Both the position numbers and the translations under genes were made by a program. This document shows, piece by piece, positions 37,428-47,067 of a stretch of 64,000 bases of DNA. The first letter of the stretch is position 1. Every line of letters starts with the position of its first letter. The stretch is from Melastoma dodecandrum (lineage: Eukaryota; Streptophyta; Magnoliopsida; Myrtales; Melastomataceae): contig JARUPY010000496.1 of the NCBI GenBank assembly GCA_029817715.1, positions 62,001-126,000 of the forward strand, read 5' to 3'. Below the pieces are notes generated by a model. That model did no database searches, was not told where the DNA came from, and was given only the letters and a program-made list of their open reading frames with translations.

Positions 37428-39190
37428 ATGAGCGGTCGCGCGACCGAGTCTGTCTTGAGAGATGGCTTGGGCGCGATCCGCCCCGTTCTCACGACGGTCT
37501 TCGTCTTCGCCTTTTTCACGAACCTGCTCCTGTTCGCGGCACCCATGTATATGCTCCAGGTGTACGACCGGGTGCTCCTGAGCCGGAACGAGGCGACCCT
37601 TCTCGGCATCACCGCGATCGCGGCTCTGGCGCTCGCTGTCTACGCGCTCCTCGAAATGCTGAGGTCGCGGCTGCTGGTCCGGGGCGGGGTAATCTTCGAA
37701 CGGACGGTCGCCGGACCCGTCTTCGCGCTGGTGCACCGGGCCGCGCTGCTTCGTCCCCAGGCGGGGTACGACAGCACCCTGCGCGATGTCGGCGTCCTGC
37801 GCGAATTCCTCACGGGCGGCGCGTTGCTGGCCCTCTGCGATCTCCCCTGGGCCTCGCTGTTCCTTGTCGCCTGCTTCATCCTCCATCCCTGGTTCGGCTG
37901 GATGGCGCTCATCGGCGGAGGGACGCTCCTCGGGCTGACATTGCTCACGGACCTGACCACCCGCCGCCCCCTCGACGCGGCAGGTCACGCCGCCCGCGAG
38001 GCCGGGGAGCGGGCACGGGCATCCCTCCGTGGCGGCGAAGTCCTGCGAGCGATGGGATGCTCGGCGCCATGCAGGCCCGCTGGCATCGGCGCCATGAGGA
38101 CGCGATCCTGCTGCAAGCCCGGGCGAGCGACCGGGCCGGGCTCCTCGCGGCGGCGACGAAATTCGCCCGCATGTTCCTCCAGACGATGGTGCTGGGGCTG
38201 GGCGCCTATCTGGCGATCCACCGCGAGATCTCCGCCGGTTCGATGATTGCGGCCTCCATCATCATGGGGCGGACGCTGGCGCCCATTGAGGCCGTCGTCG
38301 GCCACTGGAAATCGTTCACGGCGGCGCGGAGCAGCTACGCGCGGCTGGCCGAGCTGATCGCCCGTGTCGGGCAGGAGCCGGAACGGCTGGCGCTGCCGCG
38401 TCCCGCGCGGCCTCATCGAGACGGAGAACCTCGTCGTCACGGCGCCGGGCGCCTCGGCGGCGATCCTGCAGGATGTCAGCCTCCGGCTAGAGCCGGGCAG
38501 CCTCGTCGGCCTCATCGGCCCGAGCGGTGCGGGAAAATCGACCTTCGCCCGGGCGATCACGGGGGTCTGGCCCCTCGCATCCGGGACCGTCCGCATCGAC
38601 GGGTCCGACCTGCGCCATTGGGATCCCCAGGCGCTCGGCCGCCATATCGGCTACCTGCCGCAGGATGTCGAGCTCTTCGACGGCACCGTGGCGCAGAACA
38701 TCGCGCGGTTCGGCCCGCAGGACGATGCGGCCATCGTCTCGGTCGCGCAGCGGGCGGGGTGCCACGATCTGATCCAGACCTTGCCCGAGGGCTACAACAC
38801 CCGCCTCGGGGCCGGCGGCCACGGCTCTCCGGCGGCCAGCGGCAGCGGATCGCCCTGGCGCGGGCGCTCTACGGCGACCCGTTCCTGGTCGTCCTCGACG
38901 AGCCGAATGCCAGCCTCGACCAGACCGGCGAGGCGGCGCTGATGGAGGCGCTGGCCGACCTCCGGCAGCGGGGCACCACGGTCGTCGTCGTCACGCACAA
39001 GGTCGGCCTGCTGGCGGGGGCCGATCGGATCGTAATGCTGGAGAATGGAACACTGCGGGCGGAAGGTCCACCGGACCAAGTCCTCGCGCAGGTCGCCGGC
39101 CCCCGTCCGGTCCCGGCGCTGGTCAAGTCAGCCTCCGCCGTGCCCTCCGAGGCATGGCGCGCGGCCGAACCCCAACGCAACGCGGGCTGA
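37428..39190 (+). CDS. Type I secretion ABC transporter, PrtD-like (frameshifted)
   Basis: An exporter of about 587 codons. The membrane half has TTVFVFAFFTNLLLFAAPMY and MLQVYDRVLLSRNEATLLGI, the typical PrtD/HlyB-type opening without a peptidase domain. The helix MFLQTMVLGLGAYLAIHREI follows. The ATPase half has Walker A in GLIGPSGAGKSTFARAITGV, the Q-loop in IGYLPQDVELFDGTVAQNIA, the signature LSGGQRQRIALARALY, and Walker B FLVVLDEPNASLD. Breaks lie near 38055, 38405 and 38825. It sits at the inner membrane and powers one-step export together with the HlyD partner four bases downstream. ATG 37428 follows an AG-rich stretch. Confidence 0.88.
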
Positions 39191-39193
39191 GCC

Positions 39194-40562
39194 GTGAGGA
39201 TGCCCGCCGCCCCGACCCTGATCGACGGATCCGTTCGCCCCGCCCGTCCGGTGCGGGGAGACGGCGCGGACGGCTCGTTAGGCGATTGGCGGCGTTACGC
39301 CATCACGGGCTATGCCCTGATCGCCGTCTTCTTCGGCATTGCAGGTCTCTGGGCGGGGTTCATCCGCTTGGACCGCGCCGTCGTCAGCCCTGGCGTCGTC
39401 GTTACTGAGAGCAGCCGGAAGGTCGTGCAGCATTTCGAGGGCGGTATGGTCCAGGCCATCCTCGTGAAGGACGGGCAGATGGTCCGGGCGGGGGACGTCC
39501 TCCTGCGCATCGACCCCGTTCAATCCCAGGCCAGCGCGGACCTGTACCGCAACCAACTCGACGCGGCCCTGGTGCTGGAGGCGCGGCTGCGGGCGGAGCA
39601 GGAGCAGGCAAGCGACCTGCGCCTGCCCGCCGAGTTGGCCGCGCGCCGCGCCGAGCCCGCGCTCGCCCGCATGATCGCCGACCAGACCGGCGAGATGACG
39701 GAGCGGCGCAAGACGCTCAAGGGCCAGCTCGGCCTGATCGAGGCCAAGATCACCCAACTGAAGACCGAGATATCGGGGCTCGGCGTCGAGAAATCCTCGG
39801 TGGAAGCGCAGGTCGGCTTCATCCGGCAGGAACTCGAAGGCCTGCGCACCCTGCACCAGAAGAACCTGATCCCCCTCTCGCGCCTCCTCGTCATGGAGCG
39901 GGAAAGGACTCGGCTCGAAGGCGTGATCGGGCGCTCGATGGCGGAACGGGCCAAGGCGGAGAACGCCATCAACGAGGCCGGTCTCCAGACCACCCAGCTC
40001 AAGCAGAAGATGCAGGAGGCCGTGACGGCGCAGCTCCTCGACACGCGCCAGAAGATCGGCGAGCTGCGGGAAAAGCTGGTCGTCGCGCAGGACGGTGTTC
40101 CGCCGCCACGAGATCCGCGCGACGCATGAGGGCGTGATCCAGGGGCTGAAGGTCTACGCGATCGGGCAGGTGATCCGGTCGGGCGAGCCGCTGATGGAGA
40201 TCGTCCCCACCACGGACCGGCTCGTCATCACCGTGCAGTTCTCGCCCAACGACCTCGAGACGGTCCGCGCGGGGATGCGGGCGGAGATCAAGTTCCCGAC
40301 CTTCCAGGCGCGGCGCACGCCCGCGCTGTTCGGGACGCTCACCACGGTTTCGCGGGACCGCCTCGTCGATGACGGCACGAAGCAGCCTTACTTCGCAGGC
40401 ACCGTCGAACTCGACGAGCACGCAATTCCGGCCGAGGTCCGGCAACGGCTGCTGGCGGGCCTTCCCGCCGAGGTGGTTGTCTCCGCTGGGGAGCGGACAG
40501 CCCTCGAATACCTGTTCGCCCCCTTCTTCGACGCGATGGGGCGCGCCTTCCATGAACGCTAG
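39194..40562 (+). CDS. HlyD-family membrane fusion protein (one frameshift)
   Basis: An adaptor of about 455 codons. One membrane helix at residues ~35-55 (YALIAVFFGIAGLWAGFIRL) follows a short cytoplasmic part. Then comes the lipoyl half VVVTESSRKVVQHFEGGMVQ and AILVKDGQMVRAGDVLLRID, a long coiled coil (LKGQLGLIEAKITQLKTEIS onwards), and the second half with IRATHEGVIQGLKVYAIGQV and EPLMEIVPTTDRLVITVQFS. The break near 40095 is one extra g in gacggtgttcc. Such proteins link the ABC pump to a TolC-like outer-membrane channel, which is not in this window. The start is GTG 39194 or the ATG at 39200. Confidence 0.87.
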
Positions 40563-40625
40563 AGCGCTTACCAGCGGGATGAAACCCGGAGCGAAGGCGC
40601 ACCTGACGACGAAGGCGGGCGGACG

Positions 40626-43020
40626 ATGAGCGCGGTGATTCCCTTCCTGCGCCCGGCCGGGGCGCGCTCGGCCAGCTGGTCGCAGCAGGAGCTGGCCGAG
40701 TTCTACCGGGTCGAGGCCGCGCTTCAGCGCGCCGGGATCGGGATTGCCAGCGAGTACGGTGTCAGCGACGAGGGAGAGCCCTGGTTCGTCTTCTGCCGCC
40801 CGGACGGCGATGCGATCATGCATTTCGCCCGAACCGACGGCAGCTACCTGATCGCCTCCGACGTCCTGGACCGCCCGGTGCGCGGCCCGGATTTCCGCGC
40901 GATGATCGACCAGATCGCCCGGCCTGCATCCAAACCTGCTCCCGATCCCGGCCCTCGCCTCTGGCACGAAGCTGGTGGTGCATCCCGCCGCCCTGTTGGC
41001 GGCCCTGGTCGCCGCCGCAGCCCTCAGCCTGTCCTCCGGTGAGGCGCATGCGGGCGAGCTCGGGCTGGACGCCGAACCGCTCTCCGGGCCCACGACGTCC
41101 GGCGGGGAAGCGGCCGCGCACGGCCGGGCGCAACCGGCCAGCGCGAAGGACGCGGCGGGATCGACCGACCGGGATGACGGGCGGAAGCAGATCGAGGCGA
41201 TCATTTTCGCGACGATGATGTTCGCGGCGGAAGCGGTCGTGGGTGATCACGACGCGGCGGCTTCGGATCTCGAATCTCTGCTGGCGAACCTCGCCGGCCA
41301 CGCCGGACACCGGTGGCCCAGGCGGAGATGGCACCGGCGTCGGGCGGCGGTGCCGAGAGTGGCCCCAGCGGCAGCGGCGCCATCCAGTCCGCCGTACTCA
41401 CCGCCCAGGGTAGTGGCGCGGGCCAGTCCTCCCCGGCTCCGTCGAGCCCGGGCGAACCCGGCTCCGGCGATCCGGCTCGACTCGAGCCCGGACAAAGGCG
41501 GGTTTTCCGGCCGCGAGGCCGATCACCCTGCGGCAGGGCCGGGCAAAGAGGCCGGTTTAATCCACGCCGCGGCCGATGCGGGGGGAGCGGTCGGAACCGC
41601 CGGCCCGCAGACACTCGGCAAAACCGTTCATGCCGACGCTTCGACCGGATCCTCGGCCTCGACCAAATCGGGCAGTGGCGATCCGCGAGGGCAGCGTTTC
41701 GGCCTCGCCGTCGGCCGAGGCAAGCCCACCGCTCAAGTTGTTGGAGACGGTACAGAGCGGACGGCGGGACGGATTCGTCCTTGCATGGCCGAGAACCGAT
41801 GGTGCGACAGGCCCAGGCCAACTTGGCAACTTCCTCCACGCCCCAAGAGAGCGACGACCGGGGCGGCAATTCCAATTCCGACAAAAAAGGCCGGTGCGGT
41901 CGCTTCGGATGCTGCGGAGAATAAGGCGCCGGACGAAAGCCACGGACGGGCCGTGGCGCGCGAGAGTCGCACACGGCATCGGCTGAACCGGACGCCCCCG
42001 GACATAGCGATGACGGACCGTCCCATGGGAAGGGCGGTCCGGGATCCGACGCGGGTCCGAAGGCCATCGCGCCGGACAAAGCGGCCCCCGGCGCGCCGGA
42101 CGATCATCGCGGCCCAGCGACTCCCAACGCGCATGCGAGCGATGGCGGGCCAAGCCCGGGAGCGTCAGCGGACGGCGCTGGCAAGGGGCATGGCGAGGGG
42201 CATGACGGGTCCTCGCCTGCATCGACCGCCGCCGAGGGGCGAGGGAGTCCGACGAGCGAGCCGGATGCCGGTCCCACGCATGGTCCATCCCAAGACCACG
42301 GGCCGAAAGGGGCTGGCGAGCCGGGGAATGCCCATGCGGCGGCGCCCTCACCCAACGCCCCAGCACGGCCCTTCGGCCGACGCCTCGGCCCAGGCTGCAG
42401 CCCCCGAGAAGGTCGGTTCGCCCCCCGCATTCAAGCTCTCATCCCGGCCCGCCGGACGCAGCTCCTCAAGCGGATGCGGGCCCCAAACGCCCATGGGCCC
42501 AAATGCCAGGCCCCGGCGATCACGGGCCTGCCTCTCACGGAGACAACGGGTCGGGCGCGTCGGACCATGCCGGTACCGCGTCGCCGGCCCGCCCAGCGGC
42601 AAACCCGGGGGCAGGAGAGTCCGAGCCGGCCCACGCGGATGCGGGCCCCGCCCCCACACGCCGCGGCGGCGACTTCACCCAGCGGCGCGGATACCGCGGC
42701 CCACCCCGCCGTAGGCAACCCGCGCCAGGAGCCGGTCTCACCAGCCGAGCCCGGCCCGGGGCACGCCGATCAGCATGCCGCGGCGCCGTCACCTCAGGGA
42801 CATCAGGATCCCGGCGGGATGAGCCCGGGGCCGTCAGCTCAGCCGCGGGCGGCCATCGATCCGAACGGCAATCTCGTGTTCCACGGTGGAACTCATCAGG
42901 CCGAATCAAGCGCCCGCCCCCTCTCACGGTCCCGGCGACTCCGCGGCTCATCCAACGATCGGCCTCGTCGGAGTCGCCGACCACGGCCCTGTCGTCCATG
43001 ACCTGTACCATCACGGTTAG
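40626..43020 (+). CDS. Low-complexity protein of the type I secretion locus (heavily frameshifted)
   Basis: About 800 codons. The N-terminal ~100 residues are a folded cytosolic domain (SWSQQELAEFYRVEAALQRA, then GVSDEGEPWFVFCRPDGDAI and MHFARTDGSYLIASDV). A hydrophobic helix coded near 40985-41040 (LLAALVAAAALSLSSGEAHA) follows. The rest is extremely rich in Gly, Ala, Pro, Ser, Asp and His, seen in changing frames (for example SGASDHAGTASPARPAANPG). The end appears to be IGLVGVADHGPVVHDLYHHG at 43020, though coding-like sequence continues to about 43153. No RTX nonapeptides are seen. I recall similar N-terminal domains next to secretion genes in Bradyrhizobium. It may be the substrate or a regulator of the exporter. 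Confidence 0.5.
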
Positions 43021-43709
43021 GGCGCCTTCGAAGACTTGCAGATCACGCTTGTCGCCTTCGTCTTCGCGAGGGACATCGGAGCACGGACGGAGCGAGGAAG
43101 CGATCCGGGACCGTCAGATCATGATCGTGATCGGGTTGCCGCAGGAAGGCTGAGAGGCTTGCCACGCGGTCATCCTCTCGAGCGAATCGACAGCCTTCCA
43201 TCCCTGGTGCGGTCACTCGGTTCGCGAGACGAAAGGCATACGACCCGCGGCCGAAAACAGCCCACCGACGAGCGCCACCGCACACGCGAAAGCAGCCTAT
43301 CGCGGCCTCGCAACCTCCCGGCTCATTTGTGTGCGGATCCGTTACGTACGCAGCCCCGAAACAGGCATCGGTTGGCTTCAAATGACCTGCTGAAATCAAT
43401 CAGGCAGACAGCGGAAGCGCCCGATGACTGTCAAAGACGAGGCCTATGTTGCCGAAAAGAAGATCAATCGACCATGGGCCGGAACGATTGATCGTCCCGA
43501 TGCTAGTCCTGGGTGGACTGCTCACACTGCTCTGGATCCTCGCCCTGATGGGCTTGGCGTGGCGGATTGTCAGTTCGCTGACGCAACTTCACGGATGAGT
43601 GCGGGACCGGGACCCGCGAGGGCCCCGGCGCTCGTTGAGAAACAGCCCCCCTCAACGCAGTGCAGAGTCAGGTCGAGAGAACTGCGCAGTCGCAGGATCC
43701 AAAACAGCA
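43021..43709. other. Junction between secretion locus and tRNA, no clear gene
   Basis: About 690 bases. The first ~130 have coding-like sequence (EAIRDRQIMIVIGLPQEG, ending near 43153) that may be the true end of the preceding gene. From there to the tRNA no frame is convincing and the composition becomes less GC-rich near 43380-43470. No integrase or attachment core is recognised. Confidence 0.4.
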
Positions 43710-43786
43710 TGGTGGGCCCAGGCAGGACTCGAACCTGCAACCAGACCGTTATGAGCGGTCGGCTCTAACCATTGAGCTACAGGCCC
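43710..43786 (-). tRNA. tRNA-Ile2 (anticodon CAU), CCA encoded, with one apparent extra base
   Basis: Reading the minus strand: acceptor GGGCCTG, D-arm GCTCAATGGTTAGAGC, anticodon arm GACCG-CTCATAA-CGGTC (CAU), T-arm GCAGG-TTCGAGT-CCTGC, then CTGGGCCC-A-CCA. The CTCATAA loop marks the minor isoleucine tRNA whose wobble C is changed to lysidine, rather than a methionine tRNA. The 3' acceptor side has eight bases where seven are expected; leaving out one T gives perfect pairing. This looks like an indel of the same kind as those in the protein genes. Confidence 0.85.
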
Positions 43787-43841
43787 AAGCTATTCATCGA
43801 GAACAGCTTATTCGGCGTCGGCTGCGTTGGTGTTCTCAGTG

Positions 43842-43865
43842 CGACAACAGAAACGACAACAGAAA
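43842..43865. repeat. Tandem 12-base repeat next to the tRNA
   Basis: Two perfect copies of CGACAACAGAAA stand head to tail 56 bases upstream of the tRNA 5' end (on the prophage side). They could be an integrase or promoter feature; nothing more can be said. Confidence 0.5.
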
Positions 43866-43925
43866 CCTCGTTTATTAGTAGCTGCCGGGGGAGGGCGGAG
43901 CAAGGGGGTGCTCTATCTCGATCGG

Positions 43926-44129
43926 ATGGACCAAGACGCCATCCTAGCGACGCTTGCAGCCCAAGACGCGGCCGAGGCCTTGATCGCGCTCGGCCTGCCG
44001 GTCTTGCCCCATGGGCCGGACATGGACGAATGGCGGATCGGAGACCTCATCTGGACGGACGACGAGCTGATGGCGCTGGCCGCCCGCGCCGGAGTTCAAG
44101 CTCCCGTCGAGCAGATTGCAGTAGGCTGA
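43926..44129 (+). CDS. Small hypothetical protein at the prophage edge
   Basis: A 67-residue acidic protein starting MDQDAILATLAAQDAAEALI, with GPDMDEWRIGDLIWTDDELM in the middle. Likely a compact helical protein with no membrane segment. The frame is intact and the start follows a weak ribosome site. It is the first gene after the tRNA, on the plus strand, pointing into the prophage. No family recognised. Confidence 0.55.
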   Translation: MDQDAILATLAAQDAAEALIALGLPVLPHGPDMDEWRIGDLIWTDDELMALAARAGVQAPVEQIAVG

Positions 44130-44250
44130 CGGTGAGCGAACCCCCGCTACCCGGCTCAAGCCTTCTCGGCCGGCCAGGGCGATCCGGTCCCGCGCCACCG
44201 CCGCAATCCACGCCGGGCCTACGACCGCGACGGGCGCGAGCTGCGGGCCG

Positions 44251-44455
44251 ATGGATCTGGCGAACGCGATCAAGAACGGGGTGCGAGCTATCCGCGCCAC
44301 CTGCCCGCCGCCATGTCGGCACGAGGGCGACGTCGCGATCGACCGATTCCCCACCACGATGGCCGGTACCGGACGTCGGGCTGCGGACTGCGATGCTCGG
44401 CCTGCGGGCGGAAGGGGCCGGAGACGGTGCCGGTGTGGCCCCGCCGGAGCGATAG
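44251..44455 (+). CDS. Small zinc-ribbon-like protein (frameshifted)
   Basis: A protein of about 67 codons starting MDLANAIKNGVRAIRATCP. It has a first Cys pair in the RATCP..CRHEGDVAID region and, in another frame near 44390-44450, RCSACGRKGPETVPVWPRRS with a second pair. Two CxxC pairs spaced by about 30 residues are typical of small rhizobiales zinc-ribbon proteins of unknown use. Breaks near 44310 and 44370 are needed. The stop is TAG at 44453. Confidence 0.45.
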
Positions 44456-44533
44456 CCCCTGAAACGCGAAAAGCGGGCGCCCGGCCGAAGCCAAGCGCCC
44501 GCGAGAGTGTGAAAGCAGGGTGTGAAGCGGACG

Positions 44534-44891
44534 TCAGCGTGGCCCGCGCCCGGTGAAGGCGGAGAGCATGGTCTCCCGTGTTTTCCTTCATCTCGTCCCT
44601 TACCGAAGCCACCAAGTCGTCGATGCGCCGTTCGAGGCGAGCGATCACGTCGGCGGTGATGTATGTTCGGGCGACCTCGATCTTGAAGGCGTTCAGCTTC
44701 TCGTCGAGCGCCCGGATCTCGATCTTGGCCGCCGCCATGTCGATGGTCAGCGGGGAGACCGCCTCCTTCGTGCCGGTTCGCAGCTTCCCGACGAGCCAGT
44801 CGGCGGCCTTGCCCAGGCTGAATAGGAAGACGGCGAACGCCACCACCTGTGCCCAGGTGATCGCGCCGGGCGACAGGAACGAGGTATCCAT
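44534..44891 (-). CDS. Membrane-anchored coiled-coil phage protein (one frameshift)
   Basis: A protein of about 118 codons starting MDTSFLSPGAITWAQVVAFA. One membrane helix covers residues ~12-32 (AQVVAFAVFLFSLGKAADWL), followed by a long charged helix with heptads (AAAKIEIRALDEKLNAFKIE, then VIARLERRIDDLVASVRDEM). An extra A near 44587 shifts the end; the other frame reads TMLSAFTGRGPR to a TGA at 44534. It lies at the end of the lysis module and may take part in lysis control. Confidence 0.55.
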
Positions 44892-44942
44892 GGCAAGGTC
44901 CTCCGGGGCCGAATCTTCCCCTCTGCGGGGTAGGGGTAAGGG

Positions 44943-45268
44943 TCAGGGCTTGGCGAAGTCCCGGCGGACAGCCTCGATCCAGGCGAGCGCCCGGTTCGCG
45001 CAGGCCGTCTTCGCCCGGTCCAGGGTTTTAGCCCGGCCGATGATCCGCACCACGTCGGCCGTGGTCAGATCACGGTCGGGGATCGCGGGGAAGGACGCCT
45101 TCAGGCAGGACGCGGGACGTCGGCGGGCGGCGCGGGCAGCGTTACCCGGATGTCGGCCGGCGCCGCCGGATCGATCGCCGGCGCTTCACCATCAAAGTGC
45201 GCGCAACTTGCGAGCAAGATCGCGAGGCACGGCAGGATGAGAGCCGCGCGGATCCTTTGAGAGGTCAT
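44943..45268 (-). CDS. Rz1-like outer-membrane spanin lipoprotein (one frameshift)
   Basis: A protein of about 108 codons. The N-terminus MTSQRIRAALILPCLAILLA ends in a lipobox LLASC, so Cys23 would be lipidated. A proline-rich linker (AIDPAAPADIRVTLPAPPAD) follows, as in Rz1 proteins, and then a helical end (TTADVVRIIGRAKTLDRAKT, ending RRDFAKP). The frame breaks near 45110. The start overlaps the stop of the upstream gene in the ATGA manner, the usual arrangement of two-part spanins. It should act in the last step of lysis by joining the membranes. Confidence 0.6.
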
Positions 45269-45648
45269 TCGAGGAGGGTCCTGTAGGTGGGCGGTGTCGG
45301 CCTGGGCCTCGGCGAGGTCTTTGGTGGCTTGCTCGGCGATGGCGCGGGCGACGGCCTCGGCGAGGTCCACCGCGCAGTTCGCTCGGCGGCCATGGCGATG
45401 GCGTGCTGGCGGGCGTCGGCGGAGCGCCGGACCTCGCCCTCGGAGCCCTGCCAGAGCAGGCCGAACAGCCCGAGCCCAGCGGCGAGGCCGAGGAGGACAG
45501 TCCGGAGCGCCGGCGCCCGGCATCGGTGGGCGACCAGCAGGAGCAGGAGCGCGGCGCCGATCGCGACCGAGAGCTACGGACGCGAGCGGCGACCAGAGGC
45601 CCGGCCGAGGAATCCCAGCAGGATCCCGGTGGGGGAGAAATCGAACAT
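45265..45648 (-). CDS. Rz-like inner-membrane spanin candidate (frameshifted)
   Basis: About 125 codons. It starts MFDFSPTGILLGFLG at 45648, continues with two hydrophobic helices (VAIGAALLLLLVAHRC and LRTVLLGLAAGLGLFGLLWQ), and then a charged helix (SEGEVRRSADARQHAIAMAA, VDLAEAVARAIAEQATKDLA). Breaks lie near 45570 and 45360. A membrane anchor plus periplasmic coiled coil overlapping an Rz1-like lipoprotein gene is the spanin pattern, although classical Rz has only one helix. Endolysin gene upstream. Confidence 0.5.
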
Positions 45649-45653
45649 GCGGG

Positions 45654-46204
45654 TCAGATCCCCTTGAGGCAGAGGGCCGCGCTCGGCCTTGCGGCGCTTC
45701 GTCAGGCCCGGGTTTTCCTTCAGGGGCTTCCCAGCCTTGTTGAAGCGGAGAAAGGCCTCGCAGGAGCCTCGGCGGTTCGCCGTCATTCCAGAGGCGGACC
45801 ACGCTCGACTTGCAGTATTGCGGAGCGCCGATGTTGTTAGATCAGGGGACAAATTCGCCCGGTACTGATCGTCATCCATCGGCTGAGTGAGCGCACCGCT
45901 CCATCGCACGGCGCGAAGTCCTCGACGAGCCGCTTCAGCAGCATTGCCTCGCACTGCGGCTTGGTGAAGGTCATCCCCATGCGGATTGCCCTTCGTCTCC
46001 CCGACGCAGACCGTGGGGATGCCGACGACATCGCGATAGGCGAGAGTGGCGCATCCCTTACGAAGCCAACCAGCGTCCGTGCAGCAGAGCGCTGCGAGAG
46101 CGGTGTTGGCCGCAATTCTGCTCTTGCCCTTTGAGGCGACCGACGGCGGCGGCGACCGGCGCCGCGGCGGCGGCCCGGCGACGGAAAAAGAACGGGAAGC
46201 CCAT
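45654..46204 (-). CDS. Phage lysozyme, GH24 endolysin (frameshifted)
   Basis: An endolysin of about 180 codons that cuts peptidoglycan glycan strands. It begins near 46204 with a basic, hydrophobic N-terminus (MGFPFFFRRRAAAAAPVAAA), possibly a signal-anchor. Then come KGCATLAYRDVVGIPTVCVG and ETKG, the GH24 pattern in which a Glu in the first helix, Asp and Thr form the active site; RMGMTFTKPQCEAMLLKRLV; DDDQYRANLS; and AFLRFNKAGKPL near the end. Breaks lie near 46125, 45990, 45900, 45850 and 45740. The stop of the gene upstream overlaps its start (TGATG). Confidence 0.65.
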
Positions 46205-46494
46205 CACAGCTCTCCGCTCACCTTGTCCTGGCGCACGAGGCGCAGGAGCAGCGACAGGAGCGTGATCGCCATCGCGATGAAGGCGAACTTCACGGGGTTG
46301 ATCGGCGGGCTGCCGGCGAGCATGTCGACGCCGGTCTGAAGGACCGTGAAGGACGATCCCGAGCACGTCGAGCCACACGCTCCAGGCGTGGCGCAGGACG
46401 AGGCGCCAATTCGGGATGGCGATGCGATTGCCAGCGATCGGCCAGAGCGGGCGCGCGCGCGGGCGATCACGCCCGGCTCGGTCGGGGTGTCCAT
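46204..46494 (-). CDS. Holin-like two-helix membrane protein (frameshifted)
   Basis: A protein of about 96 codons starting MDTPTEPGVIARARAR. In the adjoining frame the first membrane segment reads LRHAWSVWLDVLGIVL, and the second is VKFAFIAMAITLLSLLLRLV followed by RQDKVSGEL. Two helices with a charged tail, directly in front of the endolysin with TGATG overlap, fit a phage holin that releases or activates the endolysin. Breaks near 46440 and 46345. Confidence 0.55.
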   Translation of the reverse strand: MDTPTEPGVIARARARSGRSLAIASPSRIGASSCATPGACGSTCSGSSFTVLQTGVDMLAGSPPINPVKFAFIAMAITLLSLLLRLVRQDKVSGEL

Positions 46495-46511
46495 CGGAGA
46501 TCTCCGGAGGG

Positions 46512-46721
46512 TCAGAAGCGGAATGAGAGCCGCAGGCGCAGCGGCGCCAGCTCGTCGAGTTCGAGGGTGCGCAGGCGGTCGCCGTCGTGGACGAGGAGGC
46601 CGTTCGGCAGGATCGGCGGCCCGGCCAGCAGGCTCGTCGGGAAGGGCTTCGTCGGAAGCCGGGCCGGGCGCGCCGCGGCCGGAGCCGCCCCGAGGAGCAG
46701 CATCACCAGAACGACGCGCAT
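46512..46721 (-). CDS. Small exported phage protein
   Basis: A 69-residue protein with a clear signal peptide, MRVVLVMLLLGAAPAAARPA, cut probably after AAA. The mature part (LPTKPFPTSLLAGPPILPNG, then LLVHDGDRLRTLELDELAPL) is short and ends LRLRLSFRF with beta character. No family recognised. Frame intact. It lies between two holin-like genes. Confidence 0.5.
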   Translation of the reverse strand: MRVVLVMLLLGAAPAAARPARLPTKPFPTSLLAGPPILPNGLLVHDGDRLRTLELDELAPLRLRLSFRF

Positions 46722-46736
46722 CGGCGACGCCGGCGA

Positions 46737-47041
46737 TCAGGGGCCGCGGGCGGGACGGCGCCGGGGACCGGCGGAACGCTGGGCGCCGCCGGCAGCGTCG
46801 AGATCGTCTGCGACAGCGAGTTGATCTGCTGATCCTTCGCCTTCGAGCCGAAGGGACGATCCGAGCCAGTAGTTCAGCACCGCGCCGAAGCCGCCGGTCT
46901 GCGTGGTGAGCAGAACGGTGCTGATGGTGTCGTTCAGGTGCGGGACCAGAAGGATGATCCCGCACACGGACCACGAAGCCGACGACGGTGACGACCGAGA
47001 CGACGGACGGCGCCGAGATGCTGGATGCGTTCGGGGTTCAT
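46737..47041 (-). CDS. Phage holin-like protein, GTA-holin (3TM) type (frameshifted)
   Basis: A protein of about 100 codons starting near 47041. Its conserved part is IILLVPHLNDTISTVLLTTQ and TGGFGAVLNYWLGSS, then, in the next frame, a SKAKDQQINSL stretch. NYWLGSS followed by a basic, Lys-rich end is the mark of small holins found in gene-transfer-agent and prophage release modules. Breaks near 47030 and 46850. The 3' end is uncertain. Confidence 0.5.
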
Positions 47042-47067
47042 GGGAGCCTCTTCGAAGATGCGGCCGA

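Noticed and set aside
43036..43491. A separate plus-strand protein gene before the tRNA
   Set aside because: The first part looks like the end of the preceding low-complexity gene and the rest has no coding character.
43710..43786. tRNA as the prophage attachment site
   Set aside because: Integration normally uses the tRNA 3' end, but here the 5' end faces the prophage, and no integrase or duplicated core is seen.
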